NCBI GenBank assembly: GCA_036365455.1
Contig: JAWQUS010000030.1
Coordinates: forward strand, 7,440,001-7,504,000
DNA from: Macrosoma leucophasiata
Lineage: Eukaryota > Arthropoda > Insecta > Lepidoptera > Hedylidae
Direction of reading: 5' to 3'
Length of the DNA: 64,000 bases
Shown here: positions 1-13,096 of the stretch, in pieces
Layout: each line of letters opens with the position of its first letter
How positions within the stretch are numbered: position 1 is the stretch's first letter
Notes under the pieces: generated by a model
Databases searched by the model: none
Seen by the model: only the letters and a program-made list of their open reading frames with translations
Told to the model about the DNA's origin: nothing
Program-made: the position numbers and the translations under genes

Positions 1-664
1 TGCTGGTCATTATTGCTTTGTGGTTTTCTAGGCACCGTTAACTATCCGAAAACAGCGATTATATGAAAGATTCATAATTAGCAGGTGCCGTTAGTAAACC
101 GTTACTTTAATTTGTAAACCACAAATAGTGTTAATTATAACATTTGGATTCATCAATCATAAAGAGCGAAGATACATCTATGATATTGTTTATAGATTGC
201 TCGCAAACTTGCGATCGTAATTCAATATATCATTATATTGGCATTTCAAGAAACATCTTTCTCGAAATTACAACATCTGGGACATGATGACATGGTGACA
301 ATGTCCAGGGACAAAAATATTTCAGGAAGTAAATATTAGAATTCATTCTGTAAAAACGTATTCTGACTACATATTTGGAATCAAGCCGTCATAATATAGT
401 GAAATACAGCCTATATATTACATAGCACGTGGGGACATTGCCCACACAGCCTAGACTATTCCAAGGGTAACTTATCACACTTGTTCAAGCGAACATCTGA
501 GCGAAAAAAATTGTCTATCCTCTACGTCAGGTAAGATAAAGTTTTTTTTTTAATGATAAAATATTCACCTAGCATTCATTGTAAAAACAAAAAATATTTA
601 AACGAAGCCGATTAAACCGTTAAAGATTAACGGCAAACCTCAATCAAAACGTTAGCAGCGCAGC
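1..664. other. no gene seen (intron or 3' part of Pgant gene)
   Basis: AT-rich sequence with no recognisable coding exon on either strand. It lies downstream of the last visible exon of the minus-strand GalNAc-transferase. That gene still lacks its C-terminal lectin domain, so this stretch is probably intron; the missing exons should lie left of the window. Confidence 0.5.
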
Positions 665-684
665 GTGGTTAGTTCAAATCGAAC

Positions 685-3600
685 CTGGATTCATGGCGTA
701 ATAGAACTCCCCCCATTCGTCCATCCAGACTTCGGCGACGCGCGCCGCATTGTGCAGCACGATGTTCTGCACGCCGCCGGGGAAGGAATACGGCGACTTG
801 TCCCTGAACACGTGGCCCACGTGCGAGCACGGCACGATCTCCAGCCGACCGCCGCACTGCCACACCTTAGCGGCACGGTACACGATCAGTTTGTGATATC
901 TTTTGTTGGTTTCCCCCCCAATTACTTTACTCTATGAAATTCCAAAAAGGGTCCTACTTCCAAAGCCGATTCCAAACAGGCGAGTCTACCATGCGCCTGC
1001 GACCGCGTGCACTATGAGTGTCAATTGTGACAAATAAAAAAGTAAGTTTGTACTGTTGATCACGACAGTTGACAGCCACCGTGCACGCGATCGCGGCGGA
1101 TGGTTTCTGTAAGAATTTTAAGAATTTTCAACTAAGATGCAAAGGTTGAATTCATAAGTTATCAATATTAAAGTGAAAATAATAGATATTTAAAAATGAG
1201 CAATATCAATATTGCTCATTTTTAGGATTTGAATCTACGGAACTGTGACATCAATGTCACAGTTCCGTAGATTCAAATCCTCCATATTTTACTTTCAAAC
1301 TTCCACTATTTTTCTGACCCCAACACCCTAACGAATGATTTACTTGGTTTTTTAAAATAGATCGCTAGATAGTTATTTTCCTTCGCCTTCTTTTCATAGT
1401 TGCTTTAGGTATTTGAACAATTTACATCGATTTCGTAGCACAGGAGTTAAATATGTCCATTAAGTGAACTATAAAATCGTACTTTGATCGAACCATAAAA
1501 AGTCAAATAGTCTATACTAGTCTCTAGACATAAAAGTTTTCCCTTTATTCGCCGCCAAAGCTGCTGCTACAAATTGAATTCCCATTGCATCTTTATCAAA
1601 AAAGACAATACTAACTCTACGTAAAAAGCGAAACTAATGCATCATACGATACCCTGAAGCTCATCTCGAGGTTCTCGCCGCCCCATATGTCCATGCCTTC
1701 ATCGTAGGAGCCGATTTTGTAGAAGTAGTCACGATCGATGGCGAACAGGCCGCCCGCCATCGTGGGAGTCCGCAGCGGGGCGGTACGGTCACCACCGCGA
1801 CGAGCCATTTCTCTCTCCGGGACTCGATACCTAGCGATTAACGTTTTTTTTTTACGTTAAAGTGGTCAACAAGTTCACACATTGTTGGCGAGCGAATACT
1901 GCAGCCCTGGGACACTCAAAGTGGTTTACGAAGTAGGTACGATCACCACAGGGTATCGAATAAAAAACAATTCGAAATTGATTACAGTTATGAACATCAG
2001 ATTCAGAGTCAGAAACTCATTTATTCATTTAGGGTGACAGGCACCTCCTATGACACGTCAAAAACAAACAAAATAAATTAAAGTGAATAACAATTGATAT
2101 ACATGTCAAACAAGATAAACGATTATTTATGTAAAGTCAAGAATATCACTAAGATAAAACTAAATGTAATAAACTAATGTAAAAAGTATATCAGTAGAAT
2201 GTCTCATTTCCCCTTTACATAATATTGAACCTACGGGTCCATTAAAAAGAGATCGATATAATGATCCATATTCTGAAAAGATTGTTAAATCATGCTGTAG
2301 CTTAGGTAAATTGAGACAAGATATCTCCTAAAATACTAGAGTTATCGATGGCGAACAGGCCGCCGTGAAAAACTTATTTTCGTTGGGAAATTGCCACTGT
2401 GGGAATTCGGAGCGGCGAGCCATCTTCTTTCCGGTGTGTGTTCAACTGTTCTTTACGTTTTGAAATTAGCAAACAAGAAAATTCACAGATTGTCTGATTG
2501 CATGTACACTATGAATGTATCCTATTAAATTACTTAAAATAAAGCAAATGCCAAATCTTTAAGCATTCATATCTAATACACTGACATGAATTCCATGGCA
2601 GTGTATATGCAAAATGTATAAAAATGTCTATAAAATTTTACATTTTACATATACACTGCCACAATTTACATTTTAGGTTACCTAATTGAAGGGTAGATAC
2701 GTTAAAGGAAAATTAGTTTTTAGTTCCCATTCATTTTTTGATCCAATATAGATAACGGGGCGATCATGAAAACTTGGAACTAAACCGTTCCAATCGGTAT
2801 AGCAATCTCGGACCCATCGAGGAATGAACATAAAAAAGGTTCCGACGAACGTGTAATCCATGAAATTACATTTTATCTTTTAGATAATTGGTACCTACAT
2901 CAAACGGATTAACACAGAGGAGTCAATGATATCAAGGAAATCAGTGTTTATTTGTTGTTATCAGAAATCTACACATGATGTTATCAAATTCTATTTGCTT
3001 GTTCATTCGACGAGGGTAATTAATGATTACACTTGCAAAAAAGAATTTTTAATGAGTTTATTATTACGTAAATCATTAAGTGACATCCTGTATTTCAAAA
3101 GTTACCTTCTGTTGTATTTCAATGTAACATTCGAAATTGTGTAGCCTGAAATACTAGGATGTGCATGCACAAAAACGAACGCTAGCACGGTAACACAGGT
3201 ATTATGTATCTTTTCACTGGTGGTAGAGCTCCAGTGATGGAGCTCGCGGGCGTAGGCACCACCGCATTACCTAATATACTTGCCGCTAAATGGTAGTGTT
3301 CAGCACTATCGTGTTCCGGTCAGGTGGTAATGTACGGCCCTATAATTTCCGGCACAGAGGCATAACACTTTAGTCCTCAGGAGTGGTAACGCATCTGCAT
3401 TTTGACCTTGGTCTTTGTGTGGGTGTGTATAGGCTGCAGTCATCACTTAACATCAATGTAAACTGCATGATTGTTTGCAACTACCATTACATAAAAAAAA
3501 AACCTTCGTCTACGTACCTAATTAATAATATATATATTTTGATTTGAACAAGACAGCGAATGGATTCGAATTTCGACCGAAATATTCCAACATGCCTACA

Positions 3601-6600
3601 CGCACAGAAAGAGGACACTATTTTTGAAAGTAAGGGACTTCCATATTTTTTTAGGTTTCCGTAGCCCTAAAAAACTTACATTTTTGCCATGTCCGTCCGT
3701 AAATCCGTCGTTCGTGTTCCAACACACACTTGGCCGGTTTTCTTATTAATATTTTACTGAGAGAGTCACATCGAGTAGATGCAGTCAGCCATTACAATAT
3801 TATGGAATGATGCCAACAGGGTCATAGTATTTTTAAGAACTTGTCGATTAAGAAATTTAATCTAAAATAAAATGTAATTTAACATAACCAAGTACCAAAA
3901 ACCTCGGTATACCTACCTAATGGTATCAAATCCTAAAATATAACATCTAAGATGAACACTTTACATTGTTTTGTCTTGTAAGCGTCGGAAACGAAAACAA
4001 TAGGAAGCGGTCGTTATGCAACCATAACAATGTCGACTAACAATAGTGCTCTAACCTTGATACACGTATTATACACAGCTCTTGGACCTACAAACTTAAT
4101 TTATGACACACTAGCTGTTGCCCACGGCTCCGCCCGCGTTTAGGTCGCTTTTCGCGTAACCTGTGGAAACTCATCAAATCATCCCATGGCATCCCACAGG
4201 AACATTTTTTCGGGATAAAAACTATCCTATGTGTTAATCCAAGTTATCCTCTATGTGTGGGCCAAATTTAATGAAAATCGGTTTAGCAGTTTTTGCGTGC
4301 AAGAGTAACACTAACAAACAAACATACATATATACATACTTTCGCATTTATATAGTAATACGATAATGTTATGAAAATCATAAAGTTTATTTATGATTAT
4401 CATAAACAAACTTTTTTTTTACTGGTGGAAGAGCTCCAGTGACGGAGCTCGCGGGCGTAGGCACCACCGCATTACCTAATTTACTTGCCGCTAAATGGTA
4501 GTGTTCAGCACTATCGTGTTCCGGTCAGGTGGTAATGTACGGCCCTGTAATTTCCGGCACAGAGGCATAACACCTTAAGCCTAAGGAGTGGTGACGCATC
4601 TGCATTTTGGCCTTGGTCTTCATGTAAGTGTCTATAGGCTGCAGTCATCACTTTACTGGTGGTAGAGCTCCAGTGACGGAGCTCGCGGGCGTAGGCACCA
4701 CCGCATTACCTGATTTACTTGCCGCTAAATGGTAGTGTTCAGCACTATCGTGTTCCGATCAGGTGGTAATGTACGGCCCTGTAATTTCCGGCACAGAGGC
4801 ATAACACCTTAGGCCTCAGGAGTGGTAACGCATTTGCATTTTGACCTTGGTTTTTGTGTGGGTGTCTATAGGCTGCAGTCATCACTTAACATCAATGTGA
4901 ACTGCATGCTAGTTTGCCACTTCATTACATAAAAAAAAAAACATCAATGTGAACTGCATGCTTATTTGCCACTTCCATAACATAAAAAAAAAATGTTAAA
5001 AAATGGTCAAAAATATAGATGGGAAATCAGGGTTAACTATGTTTTTTCAAACGCTGCAAACGACTTGAAACTGCATGGAATATTGATGTTTGTTACTCAA
5101 CCACACCATAACGGATATCGAAAATTTGGGATCGAGTTAGTTATAATAATCAAAAATAGTAAGTAGTACCTATGTATTTCACAATATTTTATTGGGATCA
5201 AAGGTAGCCTATAATGTGCTATTTCATGACGTAATATACAGCGTAGTGTGGCAGTTAAGGGGTCGATCGGAGAATCAGAGTGGAAATAGCTGGAGGCGGA
5301 GTTAGTTGGTTTATACAGTTTATAGCACATCCTATCATAAATTATATTTTTTAAATTCTCTAATTTCCATAAGTATGTATGTATGTATCTTCACGCCAGG
5401 TCCCTAACGGGGTAGGCAGAGAGTGTAGAGCGCCAGACATCCCGGTTCAGACAAACCTCTCGTGCCTCGTCTACCTTCATCATTCTCTTCATACATGCAC
5501 GCCGATTCCTAAGACTTTTGACCCCACCATCAGACTGAATTCGACCTATTTGGTCACGGTAGGTCAGCCTTGGTCTTCCTGGGCCTCTGCAACCATCCAC
5601 ATTCGCATTGTATATCTGTTTAGTCATTCGCTCATTCGACATTCTTTCTATATGCCCGAACCATCGGAGCATGCCTTTTTTCATTTTTAAACCGATACTA
5701 TCATTCACACAAAGTCTCTTCCATAAGTAGATATATTTAATTGACTGTCTATTTTACTCTCACATATTATTAACGCGAACCATTACAAACACAACATTCT
5801 CTTGGTTGCTAAACAAGAGAATGTGTTTGTAATGGTTCGTTCTATCGCTAATTATTATCTCAGACACGAAACCACTCATCCGTCGCATTGTCATTAACGC
5901 ATAATTGCGATGTTTCATATACATTGTACCTACTGTGTATTTAGTTTCACGGCAATCATTGTTTTAAGTAATTCATAGATAAAATTTTATGTTTTTTGAA
6001 AGTATGTGAGGCATTTTACAGTAGAGTCATGTAAGGGCTGTATAATGTGTGCCTGCCTACATGTTACTCATTAAAATATTCATTAACTCTGAAAAAACTA
6101 AAATACGATAATACGGCAAAACATGGACGGACACGTCATTTGTACAGGTGAATAATCTTTAGATAATAGAAGCTTTTATTTATTACAAACCGGATTTTTT
6201 GGAAAGAAAAAACATATAAGTACGTAACTTTTTAAGGTTTTAGTAATTAATCGAAAAGGTCATAGTTTTACAAGTAATAGAAACTAGAATTCTCTTCTTA
6301 ACGAACCTTTATTTTTCTATTACCAACCACTTTCTATAAAATTTCCATCACCTCCCGAAAAAAGCGATACACGTGTTGTATCCAAATCGAACACCAATAA
6401 ATCAAGTCGCAGGGAAATGCTAGTAACAAAATATAATCTAACAAATAAACTATCAAAATAGATATAGATCAAACAGAAAATACACACTTAAACAGTTTAG
6501 TAATTACCTATATTAACAAGCAATCACATTTATGAGTCATAAAATAAAGTACCTACTTAAAAAAGCAAAAACTCACGTACAAATATTAAAAAGAACCTTA

Positions 6601-9600
6601 TACTCACCACCTAAAGTTGAGTTTCCAATTGAAACCTCCCCAGGTCATATCTGATGCCTGGATGTACTCGAATGTGGTGTCTGATATGACGTCTATGATT
6701 GGACAGACTACAGTTGTCCTGTCCTCTACGATTCGTGCCAAAAGTGGCTCCAGCCATCCCTCTGTCAAACAATACATGTAGATATTTATTTAATGAAAGG
6801 ATTGAACAGAAGCTTAGTTGGGTAAATTGTCTGAAATAAGACATCCAAAGATCGCGAGTTCAATTGCCGGAAGCCAATTTCTTTTTTTTTTCTCTTCAAT
6901 CGTTACAATTTGTCTCAATTGTATTATTACGAATAATATATCTTAAATAGACACACTCAACACAAAATTGTTGTTGGGGATTGTTTGTCCCTTCGTTTCG
7001 TACCTTCTATAAAGGCAAGGCAATAATGATAATCTGTTGTTATTACTATAGCAGGCGGTATATAGCGATAGCGTACCTACTCATTGGAGTACTCAATTTC
7101 CCCCCAAAAAAGTAAGTACCTACGTGCGAAACTTAAATGCCCTTGAGTGAACTTGCCTACGGAAACTTTGTGGCAGTTTCTTAGCTCGCGACGACCACAC
7201 AGACGAGAAATAAAGCTAATTTCAATGTTGACCTGATGCAAACGAAATACTGTCACATTTTCCTCCTCTCGTATTCCTTCTATACCATAATATCGTGTTC
7301 TTCGCGGCGATTCTTGTTACTAACTTACACACGGACGCGTTTAAGTTTTGCACGTAATGTAGGTACTTTACCAAAGATTTAAGTAGCAGTTTGTATTTGT
7401 GCAAAAAAAAATATGGCCCGTGGCTTGCATAGGATTTAAGTTTAAGGAAAATTTATTATTTGTATTGAAATTTCAATTTTAATTAATATTCTAATCGGAC
7501 AATAGATTCCCAAAATAAACTAGATAAAGTACACATAAGCATTTACGCAGAACTGACTCCGGGTGGACCGGAATTTTGAGCGATTAGAATATTAATTAAA
7601 ATCAACGCAACTTCACTCGCGTTATTCTGATGACATACGAGTCAAATATTCGAGACTTCTGAAACACCGAGTCACGTTTACACGGTGCAAAATAGTAACA
7701 CAAACAGGCTAAGTAAGTACTTTCCAATTTATAACGTTTATACAGAAGCACGAACTATAGAACATATTATGGTAGTTATCTTCAAAATTTTATTCAAAAT
7801 ATCTAGATAGGCTATAAAATAATTAGTTGGGTGGGAAATTATAATATACATTATTTCTGACTATTCATTATTGCCAGCTATGTGTCTGCAGGACCTTTTT
7901 AAAACCCGTTAAATTAAACATAATTTGCTGCATCTCGTCTATATTCTTTAAAACAAATGATTTGTGAGGATGGACATCCGATAGACATTGGCCTAGTTAA
8001 TTACAATAGCGCTTCTATAATTTATTGTCGTTCGAATGTCATGGTCATGGTTGCTGTAATAAAACAATTTTACGTGAAAATTATACAACACAAATTATGC
8101 AATCGTAACCGGACTTAGAAAACGAGATTTAGGATGCTTCAAGAGAATAGAAACCACTTCAAGTTTTGTATTTCATATAGTATATTATTTAATAATTTTT
8201 ACTACTTTACAAAAAAAAATTGTACCTGTGTAGTACAAAATAAGCAAATGCGAGTTCCGAATTGATCATAATTTTCATATTTTTAATACTTAAAATAAAA
8301 AATTAAATTAAGAAATATGTATTTTGTTTATTATTTGCAGTTTTTGTTTTAACTCTTTTCAAACGGTTTGACAAGCATATTATTCGCCACATGGTGGCTT
8401 TTTGGACACCAGGGAATTTGCTCATGCGCTGCTAGCCTTGATGGGTTTTTTGACGTCAGTTGTGAAGAGAACATTATAACGCCGAGGGAACACCCCAGAA
8501 TGAAGTTCGCTCCACAATTTGAATGTTCTGGCCAGAAACGTATTATTATTGATTAAATATCATATCCTAAACGGTCCTGAGAGTCATAATACAATTTGTT
8601 TTTAGGAGAAGAACCGTACAGATCGCGAAGTCGAAGTATTGTTTGTATGATGACTATTAGTTATTCAATAAATAATTTTCAAAAGTTCTTGTATATTTAG
8701 TATTACAGATTACATAATTTAAAAAAAACTCAATTCATTAAAATGTGTATCTTGGATATTTTCGAATAAAAAAACTCACTAACACGTCGATAACTAATTG
8801 CTAAATGAAATAGAATCTACAGTAACTCGATACAGGTTCTCATTAAGTAAACCAATTTCACCAACCAGGTTTTCATTATCAGTAATTCAGACACGGAAAA
8901 TATTGTGAAATTGCCTTCTACAGATGACATTGTATAAAATCGCGATTCACACATGTTCGTTAATTTTGACACTCTTTGAATTACCAGTAGCAGGAAAGTC
9001 TAGGCAAACTCTCTGCCAAACGATGTACTATGACTAATATTAAATTTCTCAGTGTTTATCTTAATAAAGTCTGCCAGTCTGTTCTTAGTTGTATATTTTT
9101 TGGAAGGCTTTCCCCCTTCCAAAAAAAATATGGGTCAATCTTCTCTCTAAAGAAAAAAAATAGATTAATCAATGGTATTTATCGTACCTGTACATTCGCA
9201 ATGAGCATCCAGGAATGTAATGACGTCTCCCTTGACGTGTTTGGCGCCTAGCAACCGCGCCCGAATGAGACCCGAACGATTCTCCGTTCGGAACAAACGC
9301 GTCTCCACTGGAAGTGTCTTTATGTAATCTTCTAGTTTCTTGCCCAGGTGCTCTGCAGGATTTCAAGCATAGTTCTAGTAACATACTTTGGTATGTCATA
9401 AATTATTTGCTGTTTCAGTGAATGTATATTGACTTAATAAAGGGTATCAAATATATTAAAAAAATAATAATAATAAAATATCGTTTATTGCTGTAGCCAA
9501 AATATTACAAAACAATATGCGTTGCTGAGATCCTCTTTTAAGTAAACATGATTACTTGTGCCAGAGGATCTCGCTCTTCCACGAATCATTACAAAATGGT

Positions 9601-12600
9601 TACAGGTCGTGTTAAGTAAGTAGGTACTTAAATTAATTTAATTTAAACAATAAAATATAAAAAAAAAAATAAGTAAATATTACATTACCACACGCAATAT
9701 GTTTCTGAGTTCCTCTACTGTTAACTTCAGCAAGTTATATTCACTTCATTTCAAGTATACACAATAGCACAGTCGGTACACAATATTAAAGTTAAAATTA
9801 CTGGCACATTCAATTAGGTAAACATTGCTATCTAACATAACATATTGGACGACCTATTTACATTTTGGCCTCTGGTTTTTGTGTAGACGTCTATAGGCTG
9901 CAGTCATCACTTAACATCAATGTGAGCTGCAGGCTTGTTTGCCACCTTCCTTACATTTCCTAGAAACACTGCCAATATGGCAATGTGCTTGACAATGTGA
10001 GTGTTTGGTTTGACATTATCAACTTGTTCTTTTAATTAAAATACATTTGATTTAAAAAATCACATCCATTAACTGAGCATCATATCATACATATTCCATA
10101 TATTCGAATGAAGTAGAATAGGCATATTATAGTATGTATTAATTTCAGCAAATTGTCATCACATATTAAAAAAAATATTCATAAAACTTTTTTACTGTTT
10201 TGCCTACAAGTATGTATATTTAAAAAATATAAATGTCATTTAAAGTTCGTCACAATCATATACCACTCGCGTATATGACATAAGCTACATGAATAAAGTA
10301 ATATAATGGTACCTTTCTCACTGGCATCGTCAACAAGTATGATCTCTCTTAGCAAAGGTCTTGGGGAACGGTTTATTGTACTCCAAATAGTCCTTATTAG
10401 TGTTGTCCATGCCTCATTATGGAAGACAATTACCACACTTGTTGTGGGGAGGAGATCTGGGTATTGTTTGTCTTTACATCTGATTGGTAAATGAAAAGTG
10501 TCTATTCAATACAAATTACAGTTGTTGCAAATTTGCATTTTTGTACAATTCAAATAAATTAAGTATTAATAGGAATAAATGTGTTATTTTGAGATTAAAA
10601 CTTATCTTATCCTTATAGTTCATCTACAATAATGTACATTTTCATATCAAATTAGATACTATCAACAAGCAAAAATCACTACAAGAAACAATTAGTGTTC
10701 CTTGTTAACTGAAATTAGACATGATAAAAACACAATAACACAATTATGTAATTTATATAAAATATAAACTAACAAAGCTAATAATAAATGAATGATACAT
10801 TTCAATATTATCGAATTAAAATATAATAAATAGCTTACTTTTCAAATCTAACATCAGTGAGAGATCTATTGAGCGAAATCATATCACTTGCCAGTAAATT
10901 GAATTGATTCTCTTGGAACTTATCCAACATCACCTTTTCTTGTTCTATGGGAATGTTTACAGCCTTACCTGAAATTGTTAGCATATTATTTTTTTCTACT
11001 ATTTAAAAAATTACAGAAATAATTAATCTGTCCACACTACACCATATTATCATACAGATAAAAAAAAACGAAAAGTATCACACAGTTCCATACATTGAAT
11101 TGTACAGAAAAAAATTTAAAAAGCAACAAGGTAAAAAAAACAGCTATCCTAATTATTATTATACTACCTAATATCCTATCTATACCTAATTATCATAGAC
11201 CATAAAGAACCTTACTGGGTGTTTAAAATTTATTTCCAGTGAGGTAAAAATAATTATAACATCAGAAAATCTTGCCCTGATCCATTGTAACTATTAGAGT
11301 AAAGTCGTCATAGCTTCACAAATGTAAACCTATGGAGAAATGATGCCAGGGCAAGTACATTCCTTTGTAATTATTTCATAACCATATGAAAAACTATTAG
11401 TCTTACTATGGATATAAAATTAAAACTTATCTATTTTCATTTTCCATCTGCAACATAGTACACATGTGTTTCTAATTTATACATAGGAATGGTATTTACG
11501 AAGTCTATACAGATTTTATTGCTAAATTCATAAATGCTATTAGTTATCACTGATCACTTGTATTACTTTTTGTATTATTACGCTACCACATTCATGGATA
11601 TTTTTAATATTGAATGGAGGATTAAAAATGTAGGTTACACAAATTAACACATTGGAACAACTGTTTTCAGTTATTTAGAATGACTATAGTAGATACAATA
11701 ATTGTCAAAGTATTATGGTTTTATCTCAACCAAATTATCTACAGTTTAGTTCTCTAAAGTCGGAAATTCACATGTAAATAGTGTATTTTTCTTGAGAAAA
11801 GCAATCTGTACTGCAAAAAATATATTGAGATGTAGGTAAATAATAAACTGAAAGCAATAAGTTAATTGTTTAACAGAATATGCATTCAATGAAGCATGTG
11901 AGACACAAGTACAATAGACTTAGTAGTAAAAAAAATATAGCTAGGTACCTTAGCAAATTGAACTTAATATAACACAAATGATACTATGGAATTTGGTATT
12001 TCATCAATGACTGACGGCAAAGTATTTATACTATACCCATTTCTCCCGGTAATTCTCCCTGAGGTCGAATTGGAGGTACAACTTTCCACCTCTTGAGTCT
12101 TGATCGAGGATATGCCGGCAACATTGGACCATCATCCCCAACATCCTGGTCAACTATATTCTCCTCTAAGTTTGTGTCATCATCATCAACTTCATGACGT
12201 AATGCAGCTGCTATAGCTGCCTTTTTACCTCTATATTCTTCCTTCTCCTGCATGAAAAATAAATAGGTATAAAGGTAAAATTACTTTCATCACAAACTTG
12301 TATCACAAAGTCACCCAGTTTTATAACAATTGAAGGAAAGAAAGAAAATATTTTTATTTCAAAATAGATTTTTACAGATATTTTCAAAACATCTAGAAAT
12401 AGAGTGAATAACTATTACATGCAGTTTATGTAAAATCATATACCTATTAATAGTAAATTAAAATTTAAAGAACTTAGTTAATTATCATTATCACAAAATT
12501 TTTCAATTCCTTAAATGATGATAAATGAAGTAAAAGAAAAATTTAATCAACAAGATCAAAGATCAAGTCTCTTAAAATCAAAAGATTGAGAATGTTTTGA

Positions 12601-13096
12601 AACAAGTTATGTCATGGCTTTAGTGCAATAGTCAAATTAATGCTCTCTCTTGAACACATCACCACAATAACAATTCATAGCTATGACTTTTGAACTTTCA
12701 ATCTATTGAGGTCAATGATGTGTACATTTTGAATACTTCAACGACATCCACCTTCAATACATTATTTCATTTCATCATTTACATCAGTATTTACATCATT
12801 TACAACACTCCAGATCGGTGTAACAGCAACCAATATATAGAGAGTATAGACACTACAATAAACACGTTTTCACATTTCCAAACCATGCAAAAATTATCTT
12901 AGATTATCTTTATTTTTAGATAATATCATAACAGTATACTCACTTTGAATGCAAGCTCAGTGGTTGGTTTTTTACCACAACCGTCGCCGAAACACTCTGA
13001 ATACATCGCAAGGAGTACGACGTCTATCAGCAACCAGACGAGGGAGGTAAGCAGCATGATGCGGCATGTGTGCATCCTAATCTTACTTCTGAACAT
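685..13096 (-). CDS. Pgant5: polypeptide N-acetylgalactosaminyltransferase, GALNT1/Pgant5 type (partial, 8 exons)
   Basis: This enzyme starts mucin-type O-glycosylation, moving GalNAc from UDP-GalNAc to Ser/Thr of proteins in the Golgi. Exons in coding order (complement): 12944-13096, 12037-12247, 10839-10968, 10313-10479, 9188-9352, 6608-6761, 1653-1830, 685-865. All junctions are GT-AG and in phase, giving 446 codons. Residues 13-32 are a single hydrophobic signal anchor, as expected for a type II Golgi protein. An acidic stem follows, then the catalytic domain with FHNEAW, the metal-binding Asp-X-His (D269, H271 in FLDAHCECT) and the Gal/GalNAc-T motif [11 protein letters not shown] (376-386). 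The start is the first in-frame ATG, just before the anchor and after an in-frame stop at 13145-13147. The ricin-type lectin domain and the stop codon lie beyond the left edge. The family is certain; the Pgant5 orthology rests on remembered resemblance to the fly protein ([29 protein letters not shown]). Confidence 0.93.
1191..1224. repeat. perfect short hairpin
   Basis: Self-complementary stretch built on GAGCAATA and TATTGCTC with A and T runs outside, loop of 4. It abuts a second, longer palindrome at 1224-1281. Both lie in a Pgant intron (866-1652). Confidence 0.8.
1224..1281. repeat. perfect 58-nt palindrome (28-bp arms, 2-nt loop)
   Basis: The left arm 1224-1251 is the exact reverse complement of 1254-1281 (arms begin AGGATTTGAATCTACGG), with only CA between them. 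A perfect palindrome of this size implies a recent origin or gene conversion. It lies in a Pgant intron. Confidence 0.9.
2340..2436 (-). pseudogene. decayed partial duplicate of a Pgant catalytic exon
   Basis: This stretch repeats parts of the exon at 1653-1830. A 20-base block around ATCGATGGCGAACAGGCC is shared with about 1736-1758. The downstream pieces around GTGGGA, CGAGCCAT and TCTTTCCGG line up with 1763-1820. Read on the minus strand, the MARR start and the GGLFAID block are in different frames, with unrelated sequence between them. It is therefore an inactivated exon copy, sitting about 0.5 kb upstream (in gene sense) of the intact exon. Confidence 0.7.
2597..2660. repeat. imperfect hairpin, ~26-bp arms
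   Basis: GGCAGTGTATATGCAAAATG at 2597 pairs with the reverse complement of the block ending at 2660, with a few mismatches and a ~12-nt loop. It lies within a Pgant intron. It could be a small MITE; no function is claimed. Confidence 0.65.
3215..3502 (+). mobile_element. SINE-like repeat, family A, full-length copy
   Basis: About 285 bp starting ACTGGTGGTAGAGCTCCAG, passing through GTAGGCACCACCGCATTACC and GGCTGCAGTCATCACTTAAC, and ending in CATTACAT plus poly-A. At least eleven other copies occur in the window on both strands. The 3' poly-A and uniform orientation of parts fit a SINE or a short non-autonomous LINE derivative. No clear pol III B box was seen, so the class is uncertain. Confidence 0.85.
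4106..4365 (+). mobile_element. retroelement 3'-end repeat (TAGCTGTTGCCC family)
   Basis: Begins CTAGCTGTTGCCCACGGCTC, continues through a GGGATAAAA...CTATGTGTTAATCC block and GCAAGAGTAACA, and ends near CTTTCGCATTTATATAGTA. The same motif order recurs around 31203-32140. This type of tail is common across arthropod genomes. The copy is non-coding. Confidence 0.7.
4421..4993 (+). mobile_element. two family A copies head-to-tail, plus an extra duplicated tail
   Basis: The first copy (4421-4652) stops within its 3' part at GCAGTCATCACTT, and the second (4655-4941) begins immediately with ACTGGTGGTAGAG. After the second poly-A, the last ~45 bp of the element (ACATCAATGTGAACTGCATG to a new poly-A) are repeated at 4941-4993. 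This looks like template jumping or serial insertion at one site. Confidence 0.85.
5376..5718 (-). mobile_element. 5'-truncated RTE-like LINE with target duplication
   Basis: The minus strand encodes the C-terminal tail of a LINE reverse transcriptase: [30 protein letters not shown] and [20 protein letters not shown]. It ends with a (TATG)n-type tail at the left end. An 11-bp direct repeat TTCCATAAGTA at 5365-5375 and 5719-5729 flanks it exactly. Dead on arrival: only the last ~110 codons are present. Related copies are at 16183-16669 and 21650-21775. Confidence 0.88.
5776..5839. repeat. hairpin, ~25-bp arms
   Basis: CGAACCATTACAAACACA...TTCTCTT pairs with AAGAGAATGTGTTTGTAATG. The left arm carries three extra bases and the loop is ~11 nt. 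It lies in a Pgant intron. Confidence 0.75.
7476..7602. mobile_element. MITE-like element with perfect 22-bp terminal inverted repeats
   Basis: ATTTTAATTAATATTCTAAT (7476) followed by CG is exactly inverted at 7581-7602, with ~83 bp between. The size and structure fit a miniature inverted-repeat element. No convincing target duplication was seen. Confidence 0.6.
9851..9957 (+). mobile_element. SINE-like family A, 3' fragment
   Basis: Only the last ~105 bp of family A is present, from ACATTTTGGCCT through GGCTGCAGTCATCACTTAAC to the TTGTTTGCCACC end. It is 5'-truncated and lies in a Pgant intron. Confidence 0.8.

Noticed and set aside
8368..8556. 62-codon plus-strand frame in a Pgant intron
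   Set aside because: No recognisable domain and no second copy in the window; not enough to call a gene.
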